A stretch of DNA of 64,000 bases, taken from Chamaea fasciata (lineage: Eukaryota; Chordata; Aves; Passeriformes; Sylviidae). The stretch spans positions 1,612,001-1,676,000 of the forward strand of contig JARCOQ010000003.1 of assembly GCA_029207755.1 (NCBI GenBank), read 5' to 3'. Positions within the stretch are counted from its first letter, which is position 1. Each line of letters starts with the position of its first letter. The notes beneath the pieces were generated by a model that searched no databases, was not told where the DNA came from, and was given only the letters and a program-made list of their open reading frames with translations. Made by a program: the position numbers and the translations under genes. Of the stretch, positions 50,332-61,900 are shown in pieces.

Positions 50332-53300
50332 GTTAGTTGATTCTTTAATAAGTCTCAACTTGAGTGACAAACAGGGTCAGTGGTTTGAGGGATTGATATT
50401 TTTGAATGTGGGGAGCAGCCAAATAAATAAACGAGAAGTATTTTTGTTGTTGACTTTTCTTTTTAACTCAGTTCGTCCATGAAGTTCAGAATTAACTGCT
50501 GTTGATGTCAGTGCTAATTTATGGGAACTCAATTCTGATTTCAGCTTTGGTTGTTTGTTTAGCAGAACTGTATCACTGTCAGTTCAATTCAGTTATTAAT
50601 TGCTAGGCCTAATTAGAAAGGAGAATTGGTTTCTTTACAAGTGTATTAAAAAAAAAAACTAATTAAAAAAGAAGTAATAAAGAACCTGACATCCCTGCAG
50701 TAGGCAGATAAAGCCTGAATGAGAGGCTATTTCACAACCTGGAATGCTACAAATAAGAAAAGAATAAAAGCAGGGTCTTTCAGCCCAGCAGTGTGTCTTT
50801 GAAGTGAATATTTACATTTTCCTTCTACAAACACTGTGGGCAAAGCTGTGAATTTGTGTTTCATGACTAATAACTTGCTAGCCTGGTGCTGTTTTCCTCC
50901 TTCCCAGGAGCATCTCCTCTTCTCCTCTTGGAGATCACTTGGTCTTACTTGCTCATTCCCTTTCCCCATGCTGTGGCCTCCTAGCCTGGTTGGATTTATG
51001 GCAGATGATCTTGTCAGAGAAGAAATTCTGAAAGTTATAATAATTCTTTGACATTGCAGTTAAAAATAAGGTGGTCTAAGCTTCTTTTTCCTTTTTTTTT
51101 GTGTGTGTGTTTGTGTAACACAAAATGATGTTTTAAAGAACTCTGTAACAGTGGAGGGAGGGCATCCATGATAGAGAAAATACCTTGAAATAATTGTGTT
51201 GAAGAACTTAAATATTTAGGAAATGTGATATGCAGTTTTCTGCCCTGCTCAGGGGAGACTTGGGGTTTATTTTTTACCAGGGCTCCTCTTTTTCTGATTG
51301 TCATGCATATTAAGTCACGTTTAGTAAGATCCCACAAATGTATTTTGAAAAAGACTGAGTGGCCCTGAAACCTGGGCAGAGCACAGAGTTAATTTTAAAG
51401 CTTAGGTATATGGCTTGAGCTGTTTGGGTCAAAAACTGTAGATCAATAAATATTCTTGATCCCTTAGTCATCCTGCCGGTAAAATACTTTTATTCAACAT
51501 ACTTGTTTCATCTAATTGCTTTATTGGAAGCAAGTCAAATGAATATTTCCTCTGATTTTATTTTTGGTGGACGCTGGGTTCAGTGAGTACAAAGCATTAA
51601 TAACTGCCCATGTTTTTCAGCCTCTAGAGAGGGAGGAAGGGAGGGATGAGGTTTTGGCTTACTTGTAAAGATGTTGTGAAGGCTTTTTTGGAGGTTATGT
51701 TTTCTGAACTCTTCAGATCATTAGAGTTAATGAGGGATATCGCCAGCAGATAGTTCCGGAACTCACAAACCTGGCCCTTTGGATGCTCTCCAGTAGCTCT
51801 GTGTCTCTTTTGTGCTGGGAAAGTACAAGAGATGTATTGAATGTGTGCAACTGGAAGATGGAGCTATGGATGTGCACTGGGATGCCTGCTCTAACTGATG
51901 TAATTTTAAATTATTTGTTTATATGATTTTGATATGCCTCCTACCCCACATACTTCCAAATAAACTACAGTGGTCCCTTTATTAAAAGAAACAATGAGAG
52001 GCATCACGTGCAGGGGTCTGAATGTTTTTTCTTCTTGCTGTGGGTCTGTTTTAATTACAGTAAGTTCCAAAGTGTTGCAAATGAAAAGCAAATACTCCTT
52101 TTGAAGAGCATATAAATAGCAGTCTGATGGGTACAAGGCCATAAATACATCCAGCAGTCACTGACCTTAATGCAGATTTAAGTTACTTACAGTTCTATTT
52201 TGGGAGACCTGCTCTCCATGGGCAAGTCTAATTTGGAATGTATTTCCTGAGGTGCGTCAAGACAAGGTTGGCTCTTCGTGGTCGGGCATCTCCATCGTGT
52301 GTGCCAGGAGTTCACATAAAACGGGGATTTGCAGTTTTGCTGTGCTTGGCAGAATTACTGTGCACTCCTAGAACCACAATGGACTTTCAGCTTGGGGAGG
52401 CTGGGAGTCACCTGTCTGCTGGTGCAAATGTTGTCTGTTTGCAAAACCAGGTACACTCTTCAAGTTTTATTTAGGTGCTGCTCAGCATCCATGGTTTATA
52501 GAAGGTGCAGCTTGTAGCCGTGGACATGTTGAACTCTTCCTCAGTACCTTGGCACACTGGAAAGTTTCCTGCCCAGGTTTTCAGGCCTTGGGCTTTTGGA
52601 CCTGTCTTGTAATTTCTTTTAATTATTATTTTTAGGGTTTTTTTAGTGGTGGAAGAATGTCTTTGTTCTAATGTAGAGCAAGGGAAAAAAAAAACGTGCT
52701 GAAAATATGTTTGCCTTCATTTCACTGAGATGCTCTGAAATTTCCAGGCTTTGAACGAAGAAAATTCAATTTGAAAATAGATGTTTGCCATGATGTCAAG
52801 GAGGTACTTTCTACTGTTCCTGTGAACACGCAGAGGCTTATGGTTGAAGTATACACCTCTGAAGAATCAAATTTGCACTTGCTTCTGAGAGCCTGACAGA
52901 ATTATTCTTCAAAGATTCTTTTTTGTATCAAAGCCGAAAGAAGGTGCCTTGCCTGTGATTTCAGCACTTCCCTTGCAGGTTTATCAAAAACCGTTTAAGC
53001 ACAAAGGAGAAGGAGCAATGCTGAGAAGAGGGAAAGAACTTGAGCAGTGAGAAGTAAGAGGCAAGAGAGGCAAAGGGGCAGGGAGTAAAAGGAATCCTTT
53101 GTACACCACAGCGGCCTGGCCAGCGTTTTTCCAAGGGTCTGCCATCAATAAAGCAGCAGCTGGGTCACCTGTTCTCCTGGGTTTTTTTGTTTGTCTGGGC
53201 TTTGATTTCTTATTTGGTTGGTTGTTTTTCTTTTCTAATAAGAAACCCTTTAGGTGACGTGAGAAACTGAAGAGACAGGGAAGAGTCTCTTTATGTGAGC

Positions 53301-55955
53301 ATCATCTGCTGTGGATGGCGGATAAGGCAAACTTTGGTGAACAAAATAGCACGAATCATGTATTTAATACATGATGTGTTCATCATGGGTGTCGTGAATG
53401 TGTGTGTGTGTGAAATCCAGCCTGAAGGGGCAGCCCAGTCCTAGAGAACCTGTGGTGGAGATGAGTTTGTGCTCATTCCCCAAGCCTAGCAGCCTCTCTG
53501 TAGCTCTTTAGCCGTAATACACATATGCACAGTGACAGTTGTAACACATGAATAGGAGACATTCACCGGGAAGACCTGTGGGAATCCTTGGCTTCCTTGT
53601 CTGCTCCGAAGGGGCACTGACAGCAATGTCTTGATCAAAGGCTGCCTGGAGTTTCCAGGGCTTTGAACTTCCTTCTTTGGCACGTGCTGGGTTTTTTTGG
53701 ACTGCATCCCGGGCCATGAGTGTGACTGGAGCCTTTTTAACTGGTGGGCCAAGCCCAGGGATTTCAAGATGATCGTGGGAGGGATGCAAGCTGTAGCCTG
53801 GTCTTTAATTTGTCTCCTTTTGTGACTCTGAACTGCAGTACAGAAGAACAAGAAGAAGCCATTCACAAGCTGCTGCTTTCCTCTGGTGTGAGGGAATTGG
53901 CAGCTTTTCCCAGTCCATTCTTTTCCCAGTCGGTCCATTAGCAGCCGTGTACAACTCTGGCTGTCTTGGAGGGTGAATGACTTTGGTGGGGTGCATCGCA
54001 TGGAGCAAACCCTTGGCGTTCCCAAGTTCCAAAGCCGCACTGCTGGCATGGAGGCACCAGCTGAAGGATCTGGCCGCTTAATGTCAGCTCTTCTTCTTGA
54101 GGTGTTTTCTTTGTTTTGTTTTCGTTTGGGTTTCTTGGTATTTAGTTTGTTTTTGTTTTGTTCCTTTTCTGTCTAAGTCTTCTGCCTGGATAACACGGAA
54201 GAACAGGGATTATCCTTAGGAGCTGAGCTGCCCTAAGCACTACTGGAGCCAGCTGAGCTCCTGCTTGCTCCTTGTGCCCTGAACAGCCTGTCACACCGAC
54301 AAGTAGCAGGGCTGGCAAAAATTTTATAAGGAAAAGAAAATCAGCAGTTTGCACTCTCACAATAAAGCCACTCTTGTGGCTGCAGGTGAGGAATAATCGT
54401 AGGTCTGTTTAAGGAGAGTTTTGCTTTTAAAACCCAATGTTGACAGCTCGGCAATAGGAACATTTTTTTATTCATAAACATAAACTGGCCCAGAATTTGC
54501 AGCAGGCTCAAAATATTATGGTCAGCTCTAGTAGCTTAGAGAAAAGAAACACGAAATTCTCCTACGCAGCAGGACGAGGCAAGGTAGGTAGTGAAGAAAG
54601 CAGAAAGGAGATGAGGCATCTGAAAGGGCAGGGTCCTGAAATAACGTAGTAGCAAGTCTGTCATTCCAGTTCAGGCACAGCAGGACAGCAGCGACGTTCA
54701 CATCACGGGTGGTGGATTGCACAGCTGCCTGCCTGCGTCGGAACTGTTGTTTTAAGGAGAAACGTGAATCTCCAAACTGGACAGCCTGAAGTGCCCGTGC
54801 AAGTCTCCAGGCTCGTCTCCACGGCTTTTCTTTAGGAGATTTCCTCCTCTCCCAGCCATCAGCTTTGTGCCAGAGTAGGTTGGACAGTATCATTCACACC
54901 CTTCTCTATTTATAGGGTATTTCAGCAGCCCCTCCTGGAGCTCCTGTTCCCAGATTTAAAAGAGCTTTCATGCCATGTTGTCGTGTCTCATTTTCTACTG
55001 GCAGAAAAAAGGAAGAGTTGTTGCCTTTTGCTTTGAAATGCAGCAGAGCGCTTCTGTTTCTCTCTCCAGACCATGGCTGGAGATCTCCCTCAGATCTGGA
55101 GACAAGTCAGGCAAGGGCAGGGTTGTGGAAGTCATTTCTGCTTAGCTGCCCTTGCCTTGGCTTCCAAGACAATGGGAAGTGGCTGGTGAAGACCAGTAGC
55201 AAATGAGGAAAAGGTGTGTCTAAAGGCACAGCCACCCGATGGGAAATGGGCTTGGGAGAGGGGATTGGGGTGGAAATGTGCTGTGCAGGCGCAGCACCTC
55301 ATCTTGGCTGAGCCCTGACGGCAAGTCCTTGTCACCTGCAGTGGTGGCCTGATCCAATTCCAAGTCAAGGCTTGTAATTTGGGAGTTGAAAGGGTTTTTT
55401 TTTATATAGGCCAGATGTAACTTGAAGAAACTGCAGCACAGAGGTGCCAGGCATGAGAAATGCTGTATCAGAATAACACTGCATCTTAATTTTAAATTCC
55501 TGTCATTTGCTGGTCCTGTGTGTTTCTCCAGCTTTGCTTTCCCCTTTCCCTTTCTCCTTCCAACAACCCAGACAGTTCTTTTGATGTTATCTTTTTCTGT
55601 CGTGCTCTTTGTGTGATACAGTGTTTATTTTTCAAAGCCAGAGGAGGCCTCAATAACATTCACGATCACAGAACAGCTTTGCTTTAAAAGCTCATTAGTT
55701 AGAGCTTGTCTCCTGCCTGTTGATTTCAGTGACAGGAGAACACAGATATCCCTGTGCGTTTATTGTGCCTCACTGACTTTCCTGGTGGGAGGAAATGCTG
55801 ATAAAGGGCGTGAAGTGCAGTGTTGACTGCATCAGTGAATGCTCATTTTCTAGGATTTTTTTAGTAGATAGAACAGGTGATCCTCAACTGAGCAGGCCTG
55901 GACCTTGGACACCAAGAGTTTGACAGAATTGTCAATATTGGCCAAACCCGATTGG
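50332..55955 (+). other. EHBP1 intron, part before the minisatellite
   Basis: No further EHBP1 exon was recognised. A perfect 10-bp palindrome with a single central base (ATCATGTATT-T-AATACATGAT) occurs at 53,355-53,375. A short (TG)n run lies at 53,400-53,412. The 187-codon - strand ORF at 53,486-54,049 has no recognisable domain. Confidence 0.7.
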
Positions 55956-58900
55956 CCCGGTGGGAGCGAAAACCCGGACCGGATTTCTCCGGGACTCCGG
56001 AATGGAGTCACCCGGTTGGAGCGAAAACCAGGACCGGATTTCTCCCGGAGTCCGGAATGGACTCACCCGGTTGGAGCGAAAACCCGTACCGGATTTCTCC
56101 AAGAGTCCGGAATGGAGTCACCCGGTTGGAGCGCAAACCCGGACCGGTATTCTCCGGGAGTCCGAAATGGACTCACCTGGTTGGAGCGCAAACCCGGACC
56201 GGATGTCTCCGGGAGTCCGGAATGGAGTCACCCGGTTGGAGCAAAAACCCGGACCGGATTTCTCCCAGAGTCCGGAATGGAGTCACCCGGTTGGAGCGAA
56301 AACCCATACCGGTTTTCTCCCGGAGTCCGGAATGGAGTCACCCTGTTGGAGCAAAAACCAGGACCGGATTTCTCCCGGAGTCCGGAATGGAGTCACCCGG
56401 TTGGAGCAAAAACCCGGACCGGATTTCTCCCGGAGTCCGGAATGGAGTCACCCGGTTGGAGCGAAAACCCGGACCGGATTTCTCCGGGAGTCCGGAATGG
56501 AGTCACCCGATTGGAGCAAAAACCTGGACCGGATTTCTCCGGGAGTCCGGAATGGAGTCAGCCGGTTGGAGCAAAAACCTGGACCGGATTTCTCCGGGAG
56601 TCCGGAATGGAGTCACCCGGTTGGAGCAAAAACCAGGACCGGATTTCTCCCGGAGTCCGGAATGGAGTCACCCGGTTGGAGCGAAAACCCGGACCGGATT
56701 TCTCCCGGAGTCCGGAATGGAGTCACCCGGTTGGAGCGAAAATCAGGACCGGATTTCTCCCGGAGTCCGGAATGGAGTCACCCGGTTGGAGCGAAAACCC
56801 GGACCGGATTTCTCCCGGAGTCCGGAATGGAGTAACCCGGTTGGAGCGCAAACCCGGACCGGATTTCTCCGGGAGTCCGGAATGGAGTCAGCCGGTTGGA
56901 GCGAAAACCCGGACCGGATTTCTCCCGGAGTCCGGAATGGAGTCAGCCGGTTGGGGGAAAAACCCGGACCGGATTTCTCCTGGAGTCCGGAATGGAGTCA
57001 CCCGGTTGGAGCGCAAACCCGGACCGGATTTCTCCCGGAGTCCGGAACGGAGTCACCCGGTTGGAGCGCAAACCCGGACCGGATTTCTCCGGGAGTCCGG
57101 AACGGAGTCACCTGATTGGCGCAAAAACCCGGACCGTATTTCTCCCGGAGTCCGGAATGGAGTCACCCGGTTGGAGCGAAAACCCGGACCGGATTTCTCC
57201 CGGAGTCCGGAATGGAGTCACCCGGTTGGAGCAAAAACCTGGACCAGATTTCTCCCGGAGTCCGGAATGTAGTCACCCGGTTGGAGCGAAAACCCATACC
57301 GGTTTTCTCCCGGAGTCCGGAATGGAGTCACCCTGTTGGAGCAAAAACCAGGACCGGATTTCTCCCGGAGTCCGGAATGGAGTCACCCGATTGGAGCAAA
57401 AACCCGGACCGGATTTCTCCCAGAGTCCGGAATGGAGTCACCCGGTTGGAGCGAAAACCCGGACCGGATTTCTCCCGGAGTCCGGAATGGAGTCACCCGG
57501 TTGGAGCAAAAACCCGGACCGGATTTCTCCGGGAGTCCGGAATGGAGTCAGCCGGTTGGAGCAAAAACCTGGACCGGATTTCTCCGGGAGTCCGGAATGG
57601 AGTCAGCCGGTTGGAGCAAAAACCAGGACCGGATTTCTCCCGGAGTCCGGAATGGAGTCACCCGGTTGGAGCAAAAACCAGGACCGGATTTCTCCCGGAG
57701 TCCGGAATGGAGTCACCCGGTTGGAGCGCAAACCCGGACCGGATTTCTCCCGGAGTCCGGAATGGAGTCAGCCGGTTGGGGGAAAAACCCGGACCGGATT
57801 TCTCCTGGAGTCCGGAATGGAGTCACCCGGTTGGAGCAAAAACCTGGACCGGATTTCTCCCAGAGTCCGGAATGGAGTCACCCGGTTGGAGCAAAAACCC
57901 GGACTGGATTTCAGCCAGAGTACGGAATGGAGTCAGCCGATTGGAGCGAAAACCCGGACCAGATTTCTCCCGGAGTCCGGAATGGAGTCAGCCGGTTGGA
58001 GCAAAAACCAGGACCGGATTTCTCCCGGAGTCCGGAATGGAGTCACCCGGTTGGAGCGAAAACCCGGACCAGATTTCTCCGGGAGTCCGGAATGGAGTCA
58101 CCCGGTTGGAGCAAAAACCCGGACCGGATTTCTCCCGGAGTCCGGAATGGAGTCACCCGGTTGGAGCGAAAACCCGGACCGGATTTCTCCCGGAGTCCGG
58201 AATGGAGTCACCCGGTTGGAGCGAAAACTCGAACCGGATTTCTCCCGGAGTCTGGAATGGAGTCACCTGGTTGGAGCAAAAACCAGGACCGGACTTCTCC
58301 GGGACTCCGGAATGGAGTCAGCCGGTTGGAGCAAAAACCTGGACCGGATTTCTCCCGGAGTCCGGAATGGAGTCACCCGGTTGGAGCGAAAACCCGGGCC
58401 GGATTTCTCCCGGAGTCCGGAATGGAGTCACCCCGTTGGAGCGAAAACCAGGACCGGATTTCTCCCGGAGTCCGGAATGGAGTCACCCGGTTGGAGCGCA
58501 AACCCGGACCAGATTTCTCCCGGAGTCCGGAATGGAGTCACCCGGTTGGAGCAAAAACCCGGACCGGTTTTCTCCCGGAGTCCGGAATGGAGTCACCCTG
58601 TTGGAGCAAAAACCAGGACCGGATTTCTCCGGGAGTCCGGAATGGAGTCACCCGATTGGAGCAAAAACCTGGACCGGATTTCTCCGGGAGTCCGGAATGG
58701 AGTCAGCCGGTTGGAGCAAAAACCTGGACCGGATTTCTCCGGGAGTCCGGAATGGAGTCAGCCGGTTGGAGCAAAAACCAGGACCGGATTTCTCCCGGAG
58801 TCCGGAATGGAGTCACCCGGTTGGAGCGAAAACCCGGACCGGATTTCTCCCGGAGTCCGGAATGGAGTCACCCGGTTGGAGCGAAAATCAGGACCGGATT

Positions 58901-61900
58901 TCTCCCGGAGTCCGGAATGGAGTCACCCGGTTGGAGCGAAAACCCGGACCGGATTTCTCCCGGAGTCCGGAATGGAGTCACCCGGTTGGAGCGCAAACCC
59001 GGACCGGATTTCTCCGGGAGTCCGGAATGGAGTCAGCCGGTTGGAGCGAAAACCCGGACCGGATTTCTCCCGGAGTCCGGAATGGAGTCAGCCGGTTGGG
59101 GGAAAAACCCGGACCGGATTTCTCCTGGAGTCCGGAATGGAGTCACCCGGTTGGAGCGCAAACCCGGACCGGATTTCTCCCGGAGTCCGGAACGGAGTCA
59201 CCCGGTTGGAGCGCAAACCCGGACCGGATTTCTCCGGGAGTCCGGAACGGAGTCACCTGATTGGCGCAAAAACCCGGACCGTATTTCTCCCGGAGTCCGG
59301 AATGGAGTCACCCGGTTGGAGCGAAAACCCGGACCGGATTTCTCCCGGAGTCCGGAATGGAGTCACCCGGTTGGAGCAAAAACCTGGACCAGATTTCTCC
59401 CGGAGTCCGGAATGGAGTCACCCGGTTGGAGCGAAAATCCGGACCGGATTTCTCCCGGAGTCCGGAATGGAGTCACCCTGTTGGAGCAAAAACCAGGACC
59501 GGATTTCTCCCGGAGTCCGGAATGGAGTCACCCGGTTGGAGCAAAAACCCGGACCGGATTTCTCCCGGAGTCCGGAATGGAGTCACCCGGTTGGAGCGAA
59601 AACCCGGACCGGATTTCTCCGGGAGTCCGGAATGGAGTCACCCGATTGGAGCAAAAACCTGGACCGGATTTCTCCGGGAGTCCGGAATGGAGTCAGCCGG
59701 TTGGAGCAAAAACCTGGACCGGATTTCTCCGGGAGTCCGGAATGGAGTCACCCGGTTGGAGCAAAAACCAGGACCGGATTTCTCCCGGAGTCCGGAATGG
59801 AGTCACCCGGTTGGAGCGAAAACCCGGACCGGATTTCTCCCGGAGTCCGGAATGGAGTCACCCGGTTGGAGCGAAAATCAGGACCGGATTTCTCCCGGAG
59901 TCCGGAATGGAGTCACCCGGTTGGAGCGAAAACCCGGACCGGATTTCTCCCGGAGTCCGGAATGGAGTAACCCGGTTGGAGCGCAAACCCGGACCGGATT
60001 TCTCCGGGAGTCCGGAATGGAGTCAGCCGGTTGGAGCGAAAACCCGGACCGGATTTCTCCCGGAGTCCGGAATGGAGTCAGCCGGTTGGGGGAAAAACCC
60101 GGACTGGATTTCAGCCAGAGTACGGAATGGAGTCAGCCGGTTGGAGCGAAAACCCGGACCAGATTTCTCCCGGAGTCCGGAATGGAGTCAGCCGGTTGGA
60201 GCAAAAACCAGGACAGGATTTCTCCCGGAGTCCGGAATGGAGTCACCCGGTTGGAGCGCAAACCCGGACCGGATTTCTCCCGGAGTCCGGAATGTAGTCA
60301 CCCGGTTGGAGCGAAAACCCATACCGGTTTTCTCCCGGAGTCCGGAATGGAGTCACCCTGTTGGAGCAAAAACCAGGACCGGATTTCTCCCGGAGTCCGG
60401 AATGGAGTCACCCGATTGGAGCAAAAACCCGGACCGGATTTCTCCCGGAGTCCGGAATGGAGTCACCCGGTTGGAGCGAAAACCCGGACCGGATTTCTCC
60501 CGGAGTCCGGAATGGAGTCACCCGGTTGGAGCAAAAACCCGGACCGGATTTCTCCCGGAGTCCGGAATGGAGTCAGCCGGTTGGGGGAAAAACCCGGACC
60601 GGATTTCTCCTGGAGTCCGGAATGGAGTCACCCGGTTGGAGCAAAAACCTGGACCGGATTTCTCCCAGAGTCCGGAATGGAGTCACCCGGTTGGAGCAAA
60701 AACCCGGACTGGATTTCAGCCAGAGTACGGAATGGAGTCAGCCGATTGGAGCGAAAACCCGGACCAGATTTCTCCTGGAGTCCGGAATGGAGTCACCCGG
60801 TTGGAGCGAAAACCCGGACCGGATTTCTCCTGGAGTCCGGAATGGAGTCACCCGGTTGGAGCGCAAACCCGGACCAGATTTCTCCCGGAGTCCGGAATGG
60901 AGTCAGCCGGTTGGAGCAAAAACCCGGACCGGATTTCTCCGGGAGTTCGGAATGGAGTCACCCGATTGGAGCAAAAACCCGGACCGGATTTCTCCGGGAG
61001 TCCGGAATGGCGTCAGCCGGTTGGAGCAAAAACCTGGACCGGATTTCTCCCGGAGTCCGGAATGGAGTCACCCGGTTGGAGCAAAAACCAGGACCGGATT
61101 TCTCCCGGAGTCCGGAATGGAGTCACCCGGTTGGAGCAAAAACCCGGACCGGATTTCTCCCGGAGTCCGGAATGGAGTCACCTGGTTGGAGCAAAAACCA
61201 GGACCGGACTTCTCCGGGACTCCGGAATGGAGTCACCCGGTTGGAGCAAAAACCCAGACCGGATTTCTCCCGGAGTCCGGAATGGAGTCACCCAGTTGGA
61301 GCGAAAACCCGGACCGGATTTCTCCCGGAGTCCGGAATGGAGTCACCCGGTTGGAGCGCAAACCCGGACCGGATTTCTCCGGGAGTCCGGAATGGAGTCA
61401 GCCGGTTGGAGCGAAAACCCGGACCGGATTTCTCCCGGAGTCCGGAATGGAGTCAGCCGGTTTGGGGAAAAACCCGGACCGGATTTCTCCTGGAGTCCGG
61501 AATGGAGTCACCCGGTTGGAGCGCAAACCCGGACCGGATTTCTCCGGGAGTCCGGAACGGAGTCACCTGATTGGCGCAAAAACCCGGACCGTATTTCTCC
61601 CGGAGTCCGGAATGGAGTCACCCGGTTGGAGCGAAAACCCGGACCGGATTTCTCCGGGAGTCCGGAATGGAGTCACCCGATTGGAGCAAAAACCTGGACC
61701 GGATTTCTCCGGGAGTCCGGAATGGAGTCAGCCGGTTGGAGCAAAAACCTGGACCGGATTTCTCCGGGAGTCCGGAATGGAGTCACCCGGTTGGAGCAAA
61801 AACCAGGACCGGATTTCTCCCGGAGTCCGGAATGGAGTCACCCGGTTGGAGCGAAAACCCGGACCGGATTTCTCCCGGAGTCCGGAATGGAGTCACCCGG

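Noticed and set aside
53486..54049. 187-codon ORF on the - strand
   Set aside because: No recognisable homology. It lies antisense within an EHBP1 intron and appears to be chance.
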